Below, one piece after another: positions 1 to 6,302 of a DNA stretch of 8,521 nucleotides. Positions within the stretch are counted from its first letter, which is position 1. Every line of letters begins with the position of its first letter. Origin of the DNA: Fredricksoniimonas sp964643325 (lineage in GTDB: Bacteria > Omnitrophota > Gorgyraeia > Zapsychrales > Fredricksoniimonadaceae); contig CAZXSE010000034.1 in the NCBI GenBank assembly GCA_964643325.1, positions 1 through 8,521 of the forward strand, written 5' to 3'. The translations under genes and the position numbers were made by a program. Under the pieces are notes generated by a model. The model made no database searches and was not told the origin of the DNA. It worked only from the letters and a program-made list of their open reading frames with translations.

Positions 1-590
1 GCCATCTTGGCATCAATGCATTTCTTGATGAGCGCGGGGATCACGTGCGACGAGTCCGGCGAAAAATTATCCCCCGGCCCGTACAGGTTCACGGGCAACA
101 GATAAATGGCATTGAACCCGTATTGCTGACGGTACGCCTGGGACTGCACCAGAAGCATTTTCTTGGCCAGGCCGTAAGGCGCGTTGGTTTCCTCGGGATA
201 TCCGTTCCAAAGATCATCTTCCTTAAAAGGCACGGGTGTGAATTTCGGATAAGCGCAGATAGTGCCGATGGCCGTGAACTTCTTGACCCCGAAAAGCCGC
301 GCCTCTTCCATAAGTCCGGCGCCCATCATCAGGTTATCGTAAAAGAATTTTCCGGGGTTCTTGCTGTTCGCGCCAATGCCGCCGACGACCGCGGCCAGAT
401 GGATGATCACATCGGGGCGGGCTTTCTCAAGAAGGCGGTCAATATGCGCCTTTTCACGCAGATCATATTCCCTGGAGCGCGGCACGGTGATCCGCGTACA
501 ACCGCGCTGCGCGAGCTGACGGACAACGACCTGCCCCAGAAAACCGGCCCCTCCGGTAACAACAACTTTCTTATCCGGCCAATAGCTCAT
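1..590 (-). CDS. fcl: GDP-L-fucose synthase (partial, 3' end outside window)
   Basis: Cytoplasmic NADPH-dependent epimerase/reductase that converts GDP-4-keto-6-deoxy-mannose to GDP-L-fucose, the step after Gmd. Translating leftward from the ATG at 590-588 gives 196 residues before the window ends; family members are about 310-320 residues, so roughly the last third is missing. Seen: Rossmann motif TGGAGFLG (residues 12-19), YGLAK with the Tyr139/Lys143 pair, GTICAYPK (109-116), NLYGPGDNF and SHVIPAL. Aligned to E. coli Fcl, Cys112 and His182 match catalytic Cys109 and His179, while Thr110 stands where E. coli has Ser107. The ATG overlaps the gmd stop as ATGA, with a purine-rich AGGGCAGG just upstream, so translation is probably coupled to gmd. 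A related SDR acting on another GDP-4-keto sugar is possible, but gmd next door supports fucose or a close relative. Confidence 0.9.
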   Translation of the reverse strand, partial: MSYWPDKKVVVTGGAGFLGQVVVRQLAQRGCTRITVPRSREYDLREKAHIDRLLEKARPDVIIHLAAVVGGIGANSKNPGKFFYDNLMMGAGLMEEARLFGVKKFTAIGTICAYPKFTPVPFKEDDLWNGYPEETNAPYGLAKKMLLVQSQAYRQQYGFNAIYLLPVNLYGPGDNFSPDSSHVIPALIKKCIDAKM

Positions 591-1755
591 CGCCTGCCCT
601 TCAGACCGTAAACTTCCTTCTCCACCAGCGCCATGTCCGCATCGACCATCATGCGCACCAACTGTTTGAACCCGACCTTGGGCTTCCATTTCAGGACGCG
701 CCGCGCCTTGGCGGGGTTGCCCAACAAGAGATCCACTTCCGTCGGACGGAAATACCTCTTGTCGATCGCCACATATTTCTTCCAGTCAAGATCAGCATAT
801 TCGAACGCCACCTTCAGGAAATCTTTCACCGAATATGTTTCTCCGGTCGCGATCACAAAGTCATCGGCCTTGGGCTGCTGCATCATCAACCACATGGCCT
901 CGACATAATCACCGGCAAAACCCCAGTCGCGCTTGGCGTCAATATTGCCCAGAAAAAGTTTGTCCTGAAGGCCATTCTTGATGCGCGCGAGCGCCATGGT
1001 GATCTTGCGCGTCACGAACGTTTCGCCGCGACGCGGCGACTCGTGATTGAACAGGATGCCGTTGCACGCGAACATGCCGTACGCTTCGCGGTAATTGACC
1101 GTCATCCAGTACGCGTAAAGCTTTGCCGCCCCGTAAGGACTGCGCGGATAGAANNNNNNNNNNNNNNNNNNNNNNNNNNNNNNNNNNNNNNNNNNNNNNN
1201 NNNNNNNNNNNNNNNNNNNNNNNNNNNNNNNNNNNNNNNNNNNNNNNNNNNNNCCGTCATCCAGTACGCGTAAAGCTTTGCCGCCCCGTAAGGACTGCGC
1301 GGATAGAAAGGCGTCTTCTCCGTCTGCGGCGTTTCAAGGACCTTGCCATAAAGCTCGGAACTCGACGCCTGATAGAATTTCGCCCGGGATCCGGTCTCGC
1401 GGATAGCTTCAAGGATGCGCGTTGCCCCCATCCCGGTGACCTCGCCTGTATATTCCGGCACATCGAAACTCACGCGCACATGACTTTGCGCGCCAAGGTT
1501 ATAGATCTCGTCAGGGTCAACGTCGCGAATGATGCGATTGACCGAACTCGCGTCGGCAAGATCGCCATAGACCAGCTTGAGCTGGACGCTTTTCTCATGA
1601 GGATCCTTATAAAGATGGTCGATGCGCCCGGTATTGAACGAACTCGCCCGGCGGATAACGCCATACACCTCATACCCTTTGCCCAGCAGGAATTCCGTCA
1701 AATACGATCCGTCCTGCCCCGTGATCCCTGTGACCAATGCTTTCTTGCGTTTCAT
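587..1755 (-). CDS. gmd: GDP-mannose 4,6-dehydratase, interrupted only by an assembly gap
   Basis: Converts GDP-D-mannose to GDP-4-keto-6-deoxy-D-mannose, the first step towards GDP-L-fucose, GDP-rhamnose and similar sugars. The gene appears in two frames because of 100 Ns (1154-1253) flanked by a 55-base duplication. Dropping 1154-1308 (155 bases) puts both halves in one frame and gives 337 residues with the seam reading YAYWMTVNYREAYG, as in known Gmd proteins. Seen: TGITGQDG NADP-binding motif (9-16), SSSELYG with Ser132 and Glu134, Tyr156/Lys160 in SPYGAAK (E. coli numbering kept, with Ser at the E. coli Thr132 position), NGILFNHESPRRGETF, and C-terminal RYFRPTEVD. It is shorter than the 373-residue E. 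coli enzyme because it lacks a C-terminal-half insertion. The ATG at 1755 lies 3 bases after the sugar phosphotransferase stop; the stop at 587-589 overlaps fcl as ATGA. The ATG at 1105 is an internal Met (Met166), not a start. Confidence 0.95.
1099..1153. repeat. Left copy of 55-base duplication flanking the gap (artefact)
   Basis: Identical base for base to 1254-1308 and ends directly at the first N. It encodes the Gmd segment around YAYWMTV. A Gmd protein has only one such segment, so this is contig-end overlap and not a real direct repeat. Confidence 0.95.
1154..1253. other. Assembly gap of exactly 100 Ns inside gmd
   Basis: A run of 100 N is the default placeholder used by many scaffolders for a gap of unknown length. 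The sequence touching it on both sides is the same 55 bases, so the true gap size is negative: the two contigs overlap. No biological sequence is missing, because the Gmd reading frame is complete once one copy and the Ns are removed. Confidence 0.97.
1254..1308. repeat. Right copy of 55-base duplication flanking the gap (artefact)
   Basis: Identical to 1099-1153 and starts directly after the last N. Matching lengths bounded by the gap on both copies fit a k-mer overlap of 55 from a de Bruijn graph assembler. Confidence 0.95.
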
Positions 1756-1758
1756 AAC

Positions 1759-3177
1759 TCAGTACGCCCCTTTCCCTTTCAAGACCACCGGGATCGTCTC
1801 GAGCAATACCTCAATATCGAGCGAGAACGACCAGTTATTGATATACCAGGTATCCCACTTGATGAGCTTGTGGAACGGCAGATCGCTCCTGCCCCGGACC
1901 TGCCACAATCCGGTAATGCCCGGCGCGACTTCCAGGCGCTTGATCTGTTTCAGGTCCTCCTGCTCGACCTGATCGATCGGCAGCGGCCGCGGGCCGACGA
2001 GGCTCATCTCCCCCGTCAATACATTGATGATCTGCGGCAGCTCATCAATACTGTACCTGCGCATGAACTGCCCGAAGCGCGTAATACGCGGGTCCTGCCG
2101 GATCTTGAAGATCGGCCCATCCACCTCATTCTTGTGTTTTAATTCTTTCAGCTGCACATCCGCATCAGCGACCATGCTGCGGAACTTCCACATTTTAAAG
2201 ACACGGCCACCACGGCCGTATCTTTGCGAGAAATAAAATACCGGGCCCCTGCCATCGATCTTGATCAACAGGGCGATCGCAGCAAAGAAAGGCAGCAAAA
2301 CCAAAAACCCGAACAGCGACACTACAACGTCAAAAGCCCTTTTCCCGAACTGCTTGCGGTTGTGCCCGATCTCGCAATATTCAATGACCGGGATATACCC
2401 AATATTATATTTGAAGAGCTCGCCCGTCGCCTGATCGAATGCATGCGGCACCACGCGCATGGCAAGCCTGTGTTTCTTAGTAACTTCTAACATTTCATGA
2501 AATATTTGTCCGGCAGGATGGATCGTCACAAAAACCTTATTAATGAACTTTCGGCAAATCACACTGTCAAGGTCCTTGATCTTGCCGAGTACCTGATAAC
2601 GCCCGCCTAGGTCTGCAGTTATCTTATTATCATCAAGAAACCCCACGATCCTCAATCCCAGGCCCGGACGGCGTTGGATCTCGTCAGCAAGCATCATGCC
2701 GACCTTCCCCGCGCCAACGATCACAATATTCAAATTGTTATATCCATTAGCCACCAAAAAGTCCACGAACCACCTCTTGGCCACCCGCCACAACGAAAGG
2801 AATATGCCAGTAAGCCCGGCCATCAGAAAGAACACAGAACGCGGAAAATCAAGGACCTTCATGCTATATACAAAAACAAGGACCGCGACCATGGCCATAA
2901 AGACGGACTTGACGATCTGTCCGAGCTCATGGCGCTCCACAAGCTCGCGCCGCGTTTCATAAAGTTTATTCAACCCGTTGAAGACCAGGACCGCAACGAG
3001 CCATCCCAGAAAAACAATATAAAAAGGATTATTCGTGTCAAGAAAGAGAGCGCGCAGGTCCAACGGGAACGCGGTTCGGCGCAGCCAGCAGGCAATAAAG
3101 ATAGCCATAAAGACACTGCCGGTGTCAATGGCCACGTAGGCAAGCCGGATAAGGATAAAAAGCCCCTTACTGATCAT
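1759..3177 (-). CDS. Undecaprenyl-phosphate sugar phosphotransferase (WbaP/WcaJ/GumD type)
   Basis: Polytopic membrane enzyme that transfers a hexose-1-phosphate (usually Glc or Gal) from UDP-sugar to undecaprenyl phosphate, starting repeat-unit assembly at the inner membrane. Length 472 residues, usual for the large form. Seen in order: four hydrophobic segments (about 6-31, 52-70, 90-106, 114-130), a CoA-binding-like Rossmann domain with GAGKVG (155-160) and GFLDD (179-183), a hydrophobic hairpin at about 286-305 after KRAFDV, then the catalytic bacterial sugar transferase domain: KFRSM (331-335), the Asp378-Glu379 dyad in IDELPQIINVL, SLVGPRP (392-398) and GITGLWQVRGRSD (420-432). The start at 3177 is chosen over the in-frame ATG at 3285 because it forms an ATGA overlap with the upstream stop and has GGAAGG four bases before it; the longer form would overlap the upstream gene by 37 codons. 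The sugar specificity cannot be read from sequence. Confidence 0.93.
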   Translation of the reverse strand: MISKGLFILIRLAYVAIDTGSVFMAIFIACWLRRTAFPLDLRALFLDTNNPFYIVFLGWLVAVLVFNGLNKLYETRRELVERHELGQIVKSVFMAMVAVLVFVYSMKVLDFPRSVFFLMAGLTGIFLSLWRVAKRWFVDFLVANGYNNLNIVIVGAGKVGMMLADEIQRRPGLGLRIVGFLDDNKITADLGGRYQVLGKIKDLDSVICRKFINKVFVTIHPAGQIFHEMLEVTKKHRLAMRVVPHAFDQATGELFKYNIGYIPVIEYCEIGHNRKQFGKRAFDVVVSLFGFLVLLPFFAAIALLIKIDGRGPVFYFSQRYGRGGRVFKMWKFRSMVADADVQLKELKHKNEVDGPIFKIRQDPRITRFGQFMRRYSIDELPQIINVLTGEMSLVGPRPLPIDQVEQEDLKQIKRLEVAPGITGLWQVRGRSDLPFHKLIKWDTWYINNWSFSLDIEVLLETIPVVLKGKGAY

Positions 3178-3935
3178 TTTCCCTTCCTGAAACACTGTAC
3201 GATCAAAAGCCAGATGAACCGCGGATTGCCGATCAGATAGCGCCGCCACAACCGCCCGGGTTCCGAGCATAAACGGAACAACCACTCCAGCCCCGCCTGT
3301 TGCATCCAGCGCGGCGCGCGCGGTTTTTCCCCGGAAACAAGATCGAATGCCGCGCCAACGCCGATCAGGACCGGCGCTTCCAGTGATCCACGGTTAAGAG
3401 CGCTCCACACGTCCTGCTTCGGCGCGCCAAGGCCGATCCAGATGATATCAGGCCTTGCCTCATTGATAGCCGCAGCCACATGAGCATCGAGCTTCCCGGC
3501 GCGCGGCGTGAACGGCGGCGCCATCTTGCCAACGATACAAATACCGGGAAAACGCTCCTTTAAACAATGCTCCAATTTATCACAAACATCCGCCGTTGCA
3601 CCATAAAAAAAATGTTTCCAGCCCGCCGCGCGGCCATGGTCGCACAACTGCTCCATCAGGGCCGGACCGCTGGTGCGCGTAACACTCTGATGCCCTGCCA
3701 TTCGCCCCAACCACGCGACCGGCGCTCCATCAGGCGTTACCAGATCGGCATTATTGACAATACGCAAATAAGCAGGGTCGTCCTGGCACTCCATGATGGT
3801 CGCTACCGGCGCCACGCACACATACCCTTTATCCCGGGCCGCGATCATATCCGCGATCACGCGCTCTGCCCTTGCCGGGTTCAATACCGAGATCTTCACT
3901 CCCAGAACATCATAGGTTGCTGTGCGCGCAGGCAT
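3174..3935 (-). CDS. WecG/TagA/CpsF-family (GT26) glycosyltransferase
   Basis: Membrane-associated cytoplasmic glycosyltransferase that adds an early sugar to a polyprenyl-diphosphate-linked acceptor. Length 253 residues, normal for GT26. Seen: Thr46 in the APVATIMEC region, TPDGAPVAW with Asp69 at the position of the proposed catalytic base of TagA, GLGAPKQDVW (168-177), GVGAAFDLVSG, and a basic C-terminal appendage with WMQQAGLEWLFRL and RRYLIGNPRF, which in TagA is tied to membrane binding and activity. WecG and TagA use UDP-ManNAc, WecG-type enzymes of enterobacteria UDP-ManNAcA, and GumM a UDP-glucose donor; the donor here is unknown. Pairing with the adjacent lipid sugar phosphotransferase resembles gumD/gumM-type exopolysaccharide clusters. 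The start ATG at 3935 abuts the TAA of the upstream GT2 with no gap; the stop overlaps the next start as ATGA. Confidence 0.92.
   Translation of the reverse strand: MPARTATYDVLGVKISVLNPARAERVIADMIAARDKGYVCVAPVATIMECQDDPAYLRIVNNADLVTPDGAPVAWLGRMAGHQSVTRTSGPALMEQLCDHGRAAGWKHFFYGATADVCDKLEHCLKERFPGICIVGKMAPPFTPRAGKLDAHVAAAINEARPDIIWIGLGAPKQDVWSALNRGSLEAPVLIGVGAAFDLVSGEKPRAPRWMQQAGLEWLFRLCSEPGRLWRRYLIGNPRFIWLLIVQCFRKGK
3182..3188 (-). promoter_or_regulatory. Ribosome binding site that fixes the sugar phosphotransferase start
   Basis: On the minus strand AGGAAGG lies four bases (GAAA) before the ATG at 3177. It sits inside the last codons of the GT26 gene. It supports the 3177 start over the longer in-frame start at 3285. 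Confidence 0.65.
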
Positions 3936-4640
3936 TTAATCAGCCGCCCAATATCTTAGAACAGACCCGATCGCCTTGATGCCATCGACCCAGGTGATCT
4001 TCTTGCCTTCAGCATAAGTGCGGCCATTATAGCTGATCCCGACCTCATAGATGCGGCAGCCGCGGCGCGCCACTTTTGCCGTGATCTCCGGCTCGAACCC
4101 GAAACGATCCGAGCGTAAAGGGATCCCCTTGAGCATATCCGCGCGCAACGCCTTGAACCCGGTCTCCATATCCGTCAGATTGATATTGGTAAGCATGTTG
4201 CTCAGGATGGTCAGGAAGCTGTTCCCTACATAATGCCAGAAATACAACACGCGCTTGGCCTGCTGGCCGGAAAAACGCGAACCGTACACCACATCCGCCC
4301 GGCCCTTGATGATCGGCTCAAGCATGAGCGGATAATCCGCCGGGTCATATTCCATATCCGCATCCTGAATGATCGCGATATCGCCGGTCATGGCTCCGAC
4401 AGCCGTGCGCACGGACGCGCCCTTCCCGCGGTTCTTCTCATGGATCAAGACAACAACTTCCCGCGGAAGTTCCGCTGCCAGCGCCGTCAGGACCCGGCGC
4501 GTTGTATCGGTCGAACCATCATCAACAATAATGATCTCGCACGCCGTGATCCCGTCGACGTTCTGCTCACGGACGCGCCGGACGACCCGCTCAACGGTCC
4601 TGGCTTCATTATAAACCGGAATGATAATGGAAAGTTTCAT
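3936..4640 (-). CDS. DPM1-like GT2 glycosyltransferase (probable polyprenyl-phosphate sugar synthase)
   Basis: A GT-A fold enzyme of 234 residues, the size of soluble dolichyl-phosphate mannose synthase. Seen: N-terminal SIIIPVYNEARTV, VDDGSTD (Asp40, Asp41) for nucleotide binding, NRGKGASVR, and the metal-binding DAD (93-95) in QDADMEYDP, followed by YGSRF and the conserved DMETGFKALR and FGFEPEITAKVARRG segments typical of this clade. There is no C-terminal membrane segment. Such enzymes move a hexose from UDP- or GDP-sugar onto polyprenyl phosphate on the cytoplasmic face. The gene directly follows the GT-C membrane protein with an ATGA overlap at 4640, which fits a donor-maker plus user pair. 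No clear Shine-Dalgarno is visible, so translation probably depends on reinitiation. The sugar and lipid are inferred from family, not shown. Confidence 0.9.
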   Translation of the reverse strand: MKLSIIIPVYNEARTVERVVRRVREQNVDGITACEIIIVDDGSTDTTRRVLTALAAELPREVVVLIHEKNRGKGASVRTAVGAMTGDIAIIQDADMEYDPADYPLMLEPIIKGRADVVYGSRFSGQQAKRVLYFWHYVGNSFLTILSNMLTNINLTDMETGFKALRADMLKGIPLRSDRFGFEPEITAKVARRGCRIYEVGISYNGRTYAEGKKITWVDGIKAIGSVLRYWAAD

Positions 4641-6184
4641 GGTGTCAGCACAAAGAACATGTGTTCTTTCTTAACATTGATAATAAAAGGCGCGAACGCC
4701 GCGTCTGGTGTATCCACTTCACCGACATCCCCCGGTTTGACCAGCTTTGCCTGGCTCAATAATTGCCGGTCATATGCCCGCAAGACCTCATACGGCCTTT
4801 TTCCAAGATCCCCGGCATGAGCGCGATAAGCAGATAAAGCCGTCAATAGCAATGCCGTGATCGCGCACGCCCACAACACGCGTGATATCCTGGGGATCGC
4901 CGCCACAACAGTAATGATCATGAGCGCCATGGGCACGAACAAAAACCTGCTTTGCTGGCATGTCAACCACCAAAAAAGCCAATATACCACACACAATACG
5001 GGCAACAGAGGAAAATTCCTGCCCCGGCAGGCCTTGAACAAAAAGAAAGCGAACGGGCCGAGCATCAGAAGCCACGGAAGGCCCAGCGGATAATCAAATC
5101 TGTTGTTAACGCCCTTTTCGGGTACGGCGATCAGCCAAAAATGCGTCACAAGATCCTTCATGCCGCGCCCCCCGTATTGATCCTTGGCCGCAAAATGATC
5201 TTTGCCGCGGCGATCGATCTCCTGGCGCATGGCAGAGACCGGCTCGGTGTTCGACGTTAACATTCCCGCCCCGATAGGATAGAACGGCGTACCCGTATGC
5301 ATTGCGGCCTTGACCATGAAGGGGCCGCCCACGCACAGCGCCGCGCAAAGAAAGGACAGCGCAAACACCTTGAATTTGACAGGAGGCATGCCAGTCCCTG
5401 AAGGAAAGAAGCCCCAACTTGTCGTCTGGCCTCGCGCAAGAAACCATAACAAGACAACAGCGCCAACCACCGCAACAAACATCATCGGGATCCCGGGCTT
5501 GGCAAAAACAAAGAACGCCAGCTCAATGGCCGCCAGCACGGCGCGCCCCTTCAACAGGCTGTCCAGCGCCGCGATGAACAAATAACACAGGACAACGTCC
5601 AGCATGGCGGTCCCGCCCTGGATCGCGATGCCGTGAGCGCCCAATATGAAAAAGCCCGCCATCCATGTCTTGTCACGATCCCCGCCGAGACGCCGCGTCA
5701 GGGAGCCTGCGGCCAGCAACAGCCCCGCAAAGAAAATGAACTGTGGATATTTATTAGGAAGCTCGGTCATCAGCCAATAAGGCGCTAGCGCGAAATCAAT
5801 GGGCAAAAGAAACAGATCCGCCGACGACCACGGCAGATGCGCGAAAGAATTCAGCATCAAATGCTGCCGAGGCAGCGTAATGTGATAATTCATCACATCC
5901 GATTCCTGTATCAAATGCGGCGGCAACAAACTGGCCCAGGCCATGATGCCAAGGATGAACAGGCTGATCCCCGCGCAACTCCACCCCCAAACATGCCAGC
6001 GCCAAAGCTGATCCGCGCCCGCCTGCCTGATGCTGCGCGCCATAACAACCACAACGGCCAGCATGAACAAAGCCGCTGCGAAATATGTTGTATGGCCTGA
6101 AGGATGAGGGAGGAAATACAGTTCGATCCAGTAAACCGGATAGCCGATCAAAAGAAGGAGTGTGGGAAGATGGGCAAGTGTCAT
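4637..6184 (-). CDS. Multi-membrane GT-C-type glycosyltransferase
   Basis: A strongly hydrophobic protein of 515 residues with about 11-12 predicted membrane segments and a C-terminal soluble tail of about 60 residues. The most telling motif is ESDVMNYH (94-101) in the loop after the third membrane segment: an acidic residue followed by a Tyr-His pair, as in the catalytic external loop of ArnT/PMT-like GT-C enzymes, which take sugar from polyprenyl-phosphate donors on the outer face. I could not match it to a named family. The start is chosen at 6184 because this ATG overlaps the stop of the small upstream gene as ATGA, the pattern used across this operon; an in-frame ATG at 6211 would add nine residues (MAGLGLFSA). 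Neither start has a clear Shine-Dalgarno. The stop overlaps the next GT2 as ATGA. An O-antigen ligase or polymerase role is a less likely alternative. Confidence 0.8.
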   Translation of the reverse strand: MTLAHLPTLLLLIGYPVYWIELYFLPHPSGHTTYFAAALFMLAVVVVMARSIRQAGADQLWRWHVWGWSCAGISLFILGIMAWASLLPPHLIQESDVMNYHITLPRQHLMLNSFAHLPWSSADLFLLPIDFALAPYWLMTELPNKYPQFIFFAGLLLAAGSLTRRLGGDRDKTWMAGFFILGAHGIAIQGGTAMLDVVLCYLFIAALDSLLKGRAVLAAIELAFFVFAKPGIPMMFVAVVGAVVLLWFLARGQTTSWGFFPSGTGMPPVKFKVFALSFLCAALCVGGPFMVKAAMHTGTPFYPIGAGMLTSNTEPVSAMRQEIDRRGKDHFAAKDQYGGRGMKDLVTHFWLIAVPEKGVNNRFDYPLGLPWLLMLGPFAFFLFKACRGRNFPLLPVLCVVYWLFWWLTCQQSRFLFVPMALMIITVVAAIPRISRVLWACAITALLLTALSAYRAHAGDLGKRPYEVLRAYDRQLLSQAKLVKPGDVGEVDTPDAAFAPFIINVKKEHMFFVLTP

Positions 6185-6285
6185 CGCTGAAAAAAGACCC
6201 AGGCCCGCCATGCACCATAGAGCACGGCCATCAACAAGAAATAAATGTTCAGCAATAAAGACAACCGGTCATTGTCCTTGTGCAT
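6181..6285 (-). CDS. Small single-pass membrane protein, 34 residues (41 if it starts at TTG 6306)
   Basis: An unrecognised small gene filling the only apparent non-coding spacer (6212-6302) in the operon. From ATG 6285-6283 it encodes 34 residues ending with TGA at 6183-6181. The N-terminus MHKDNDR is charged, residues about 8-26 form one hydrophobic helix (LSLLLNIYFLLMAVLYGAW), and the tail is WRAWVFFQR. The frame stays open upstream: a TTG at 6306 would overlap the epimerase stop as TTGA, with AGGG about eight bases before it, giving 41 residues. Its stop overlaps an in-frame ATG of the GT-C gene as ATGA, mirroring the neighbouring junctions; this is the best evidence that it is translated. 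It may assist the GT-C protein in the membrane or only couple its translation; it could also be a remnant of a larger gene. No function is claimed. Confidence 0.5.
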   Translation of the reverse strand: MHKDNDRLSLLLNIYFLLMAVLYGAWRAWVFFQR

Positions 6286-6302
6286 ATCGGCCGCAAGCCC
6301 CT

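Noticed and set aside
45..611. Plus-strand 188-codon frame at the left end
   Set aside because: It is the complement of fcl, whose minus-strand translation has full family motifs.
1099..1308. The 55-base pair of copies as a biological direct repeat or insertion-site duplication
   Set aside because: Both copies end exactly at the Ns and encode a Gmd segment that occurs once in the protein; assembly overlap explains it fully.
1102..1755. gmd as a split or frameshifted pseudogene
   Set aside because: The break coincides exactly with the N run and duplicated contig ends; the repaired gene is full length with all key residues.
1123..2142. Long plus-strand open frame across the gap
   Set aside because: It runs through the Ns and lies antisense to gmd and the sugar phosphotransferase; the translation is rich in Arg, His and Pro and has no domain features.
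2205..2220. Short GC-rich repeated ACGGCC motif, possible hairpin
   Set aside because: It lies inside the sugar phosphotransferase and encodes the Gly/Arg-rich YGRGGR stretch; no U tract or intergenic position to support a terminator.
3178..3285. 36-residue N-terminal extension of the sugar phosphotransferase
   Set aside because: It would overlap the GT26 gene; the 3177 ATG has a good ribosome binding site, an ATGA overlap, and begins the protein just before its first membrane segment.
6212..6302. Promoter or terminator in the epimerase to GT-C spacer
   Set aside because: No clear stem-loop with T run in the direction of transcription and no convincing -35/-10 pair; the stretch is better explained by the small coding frame.
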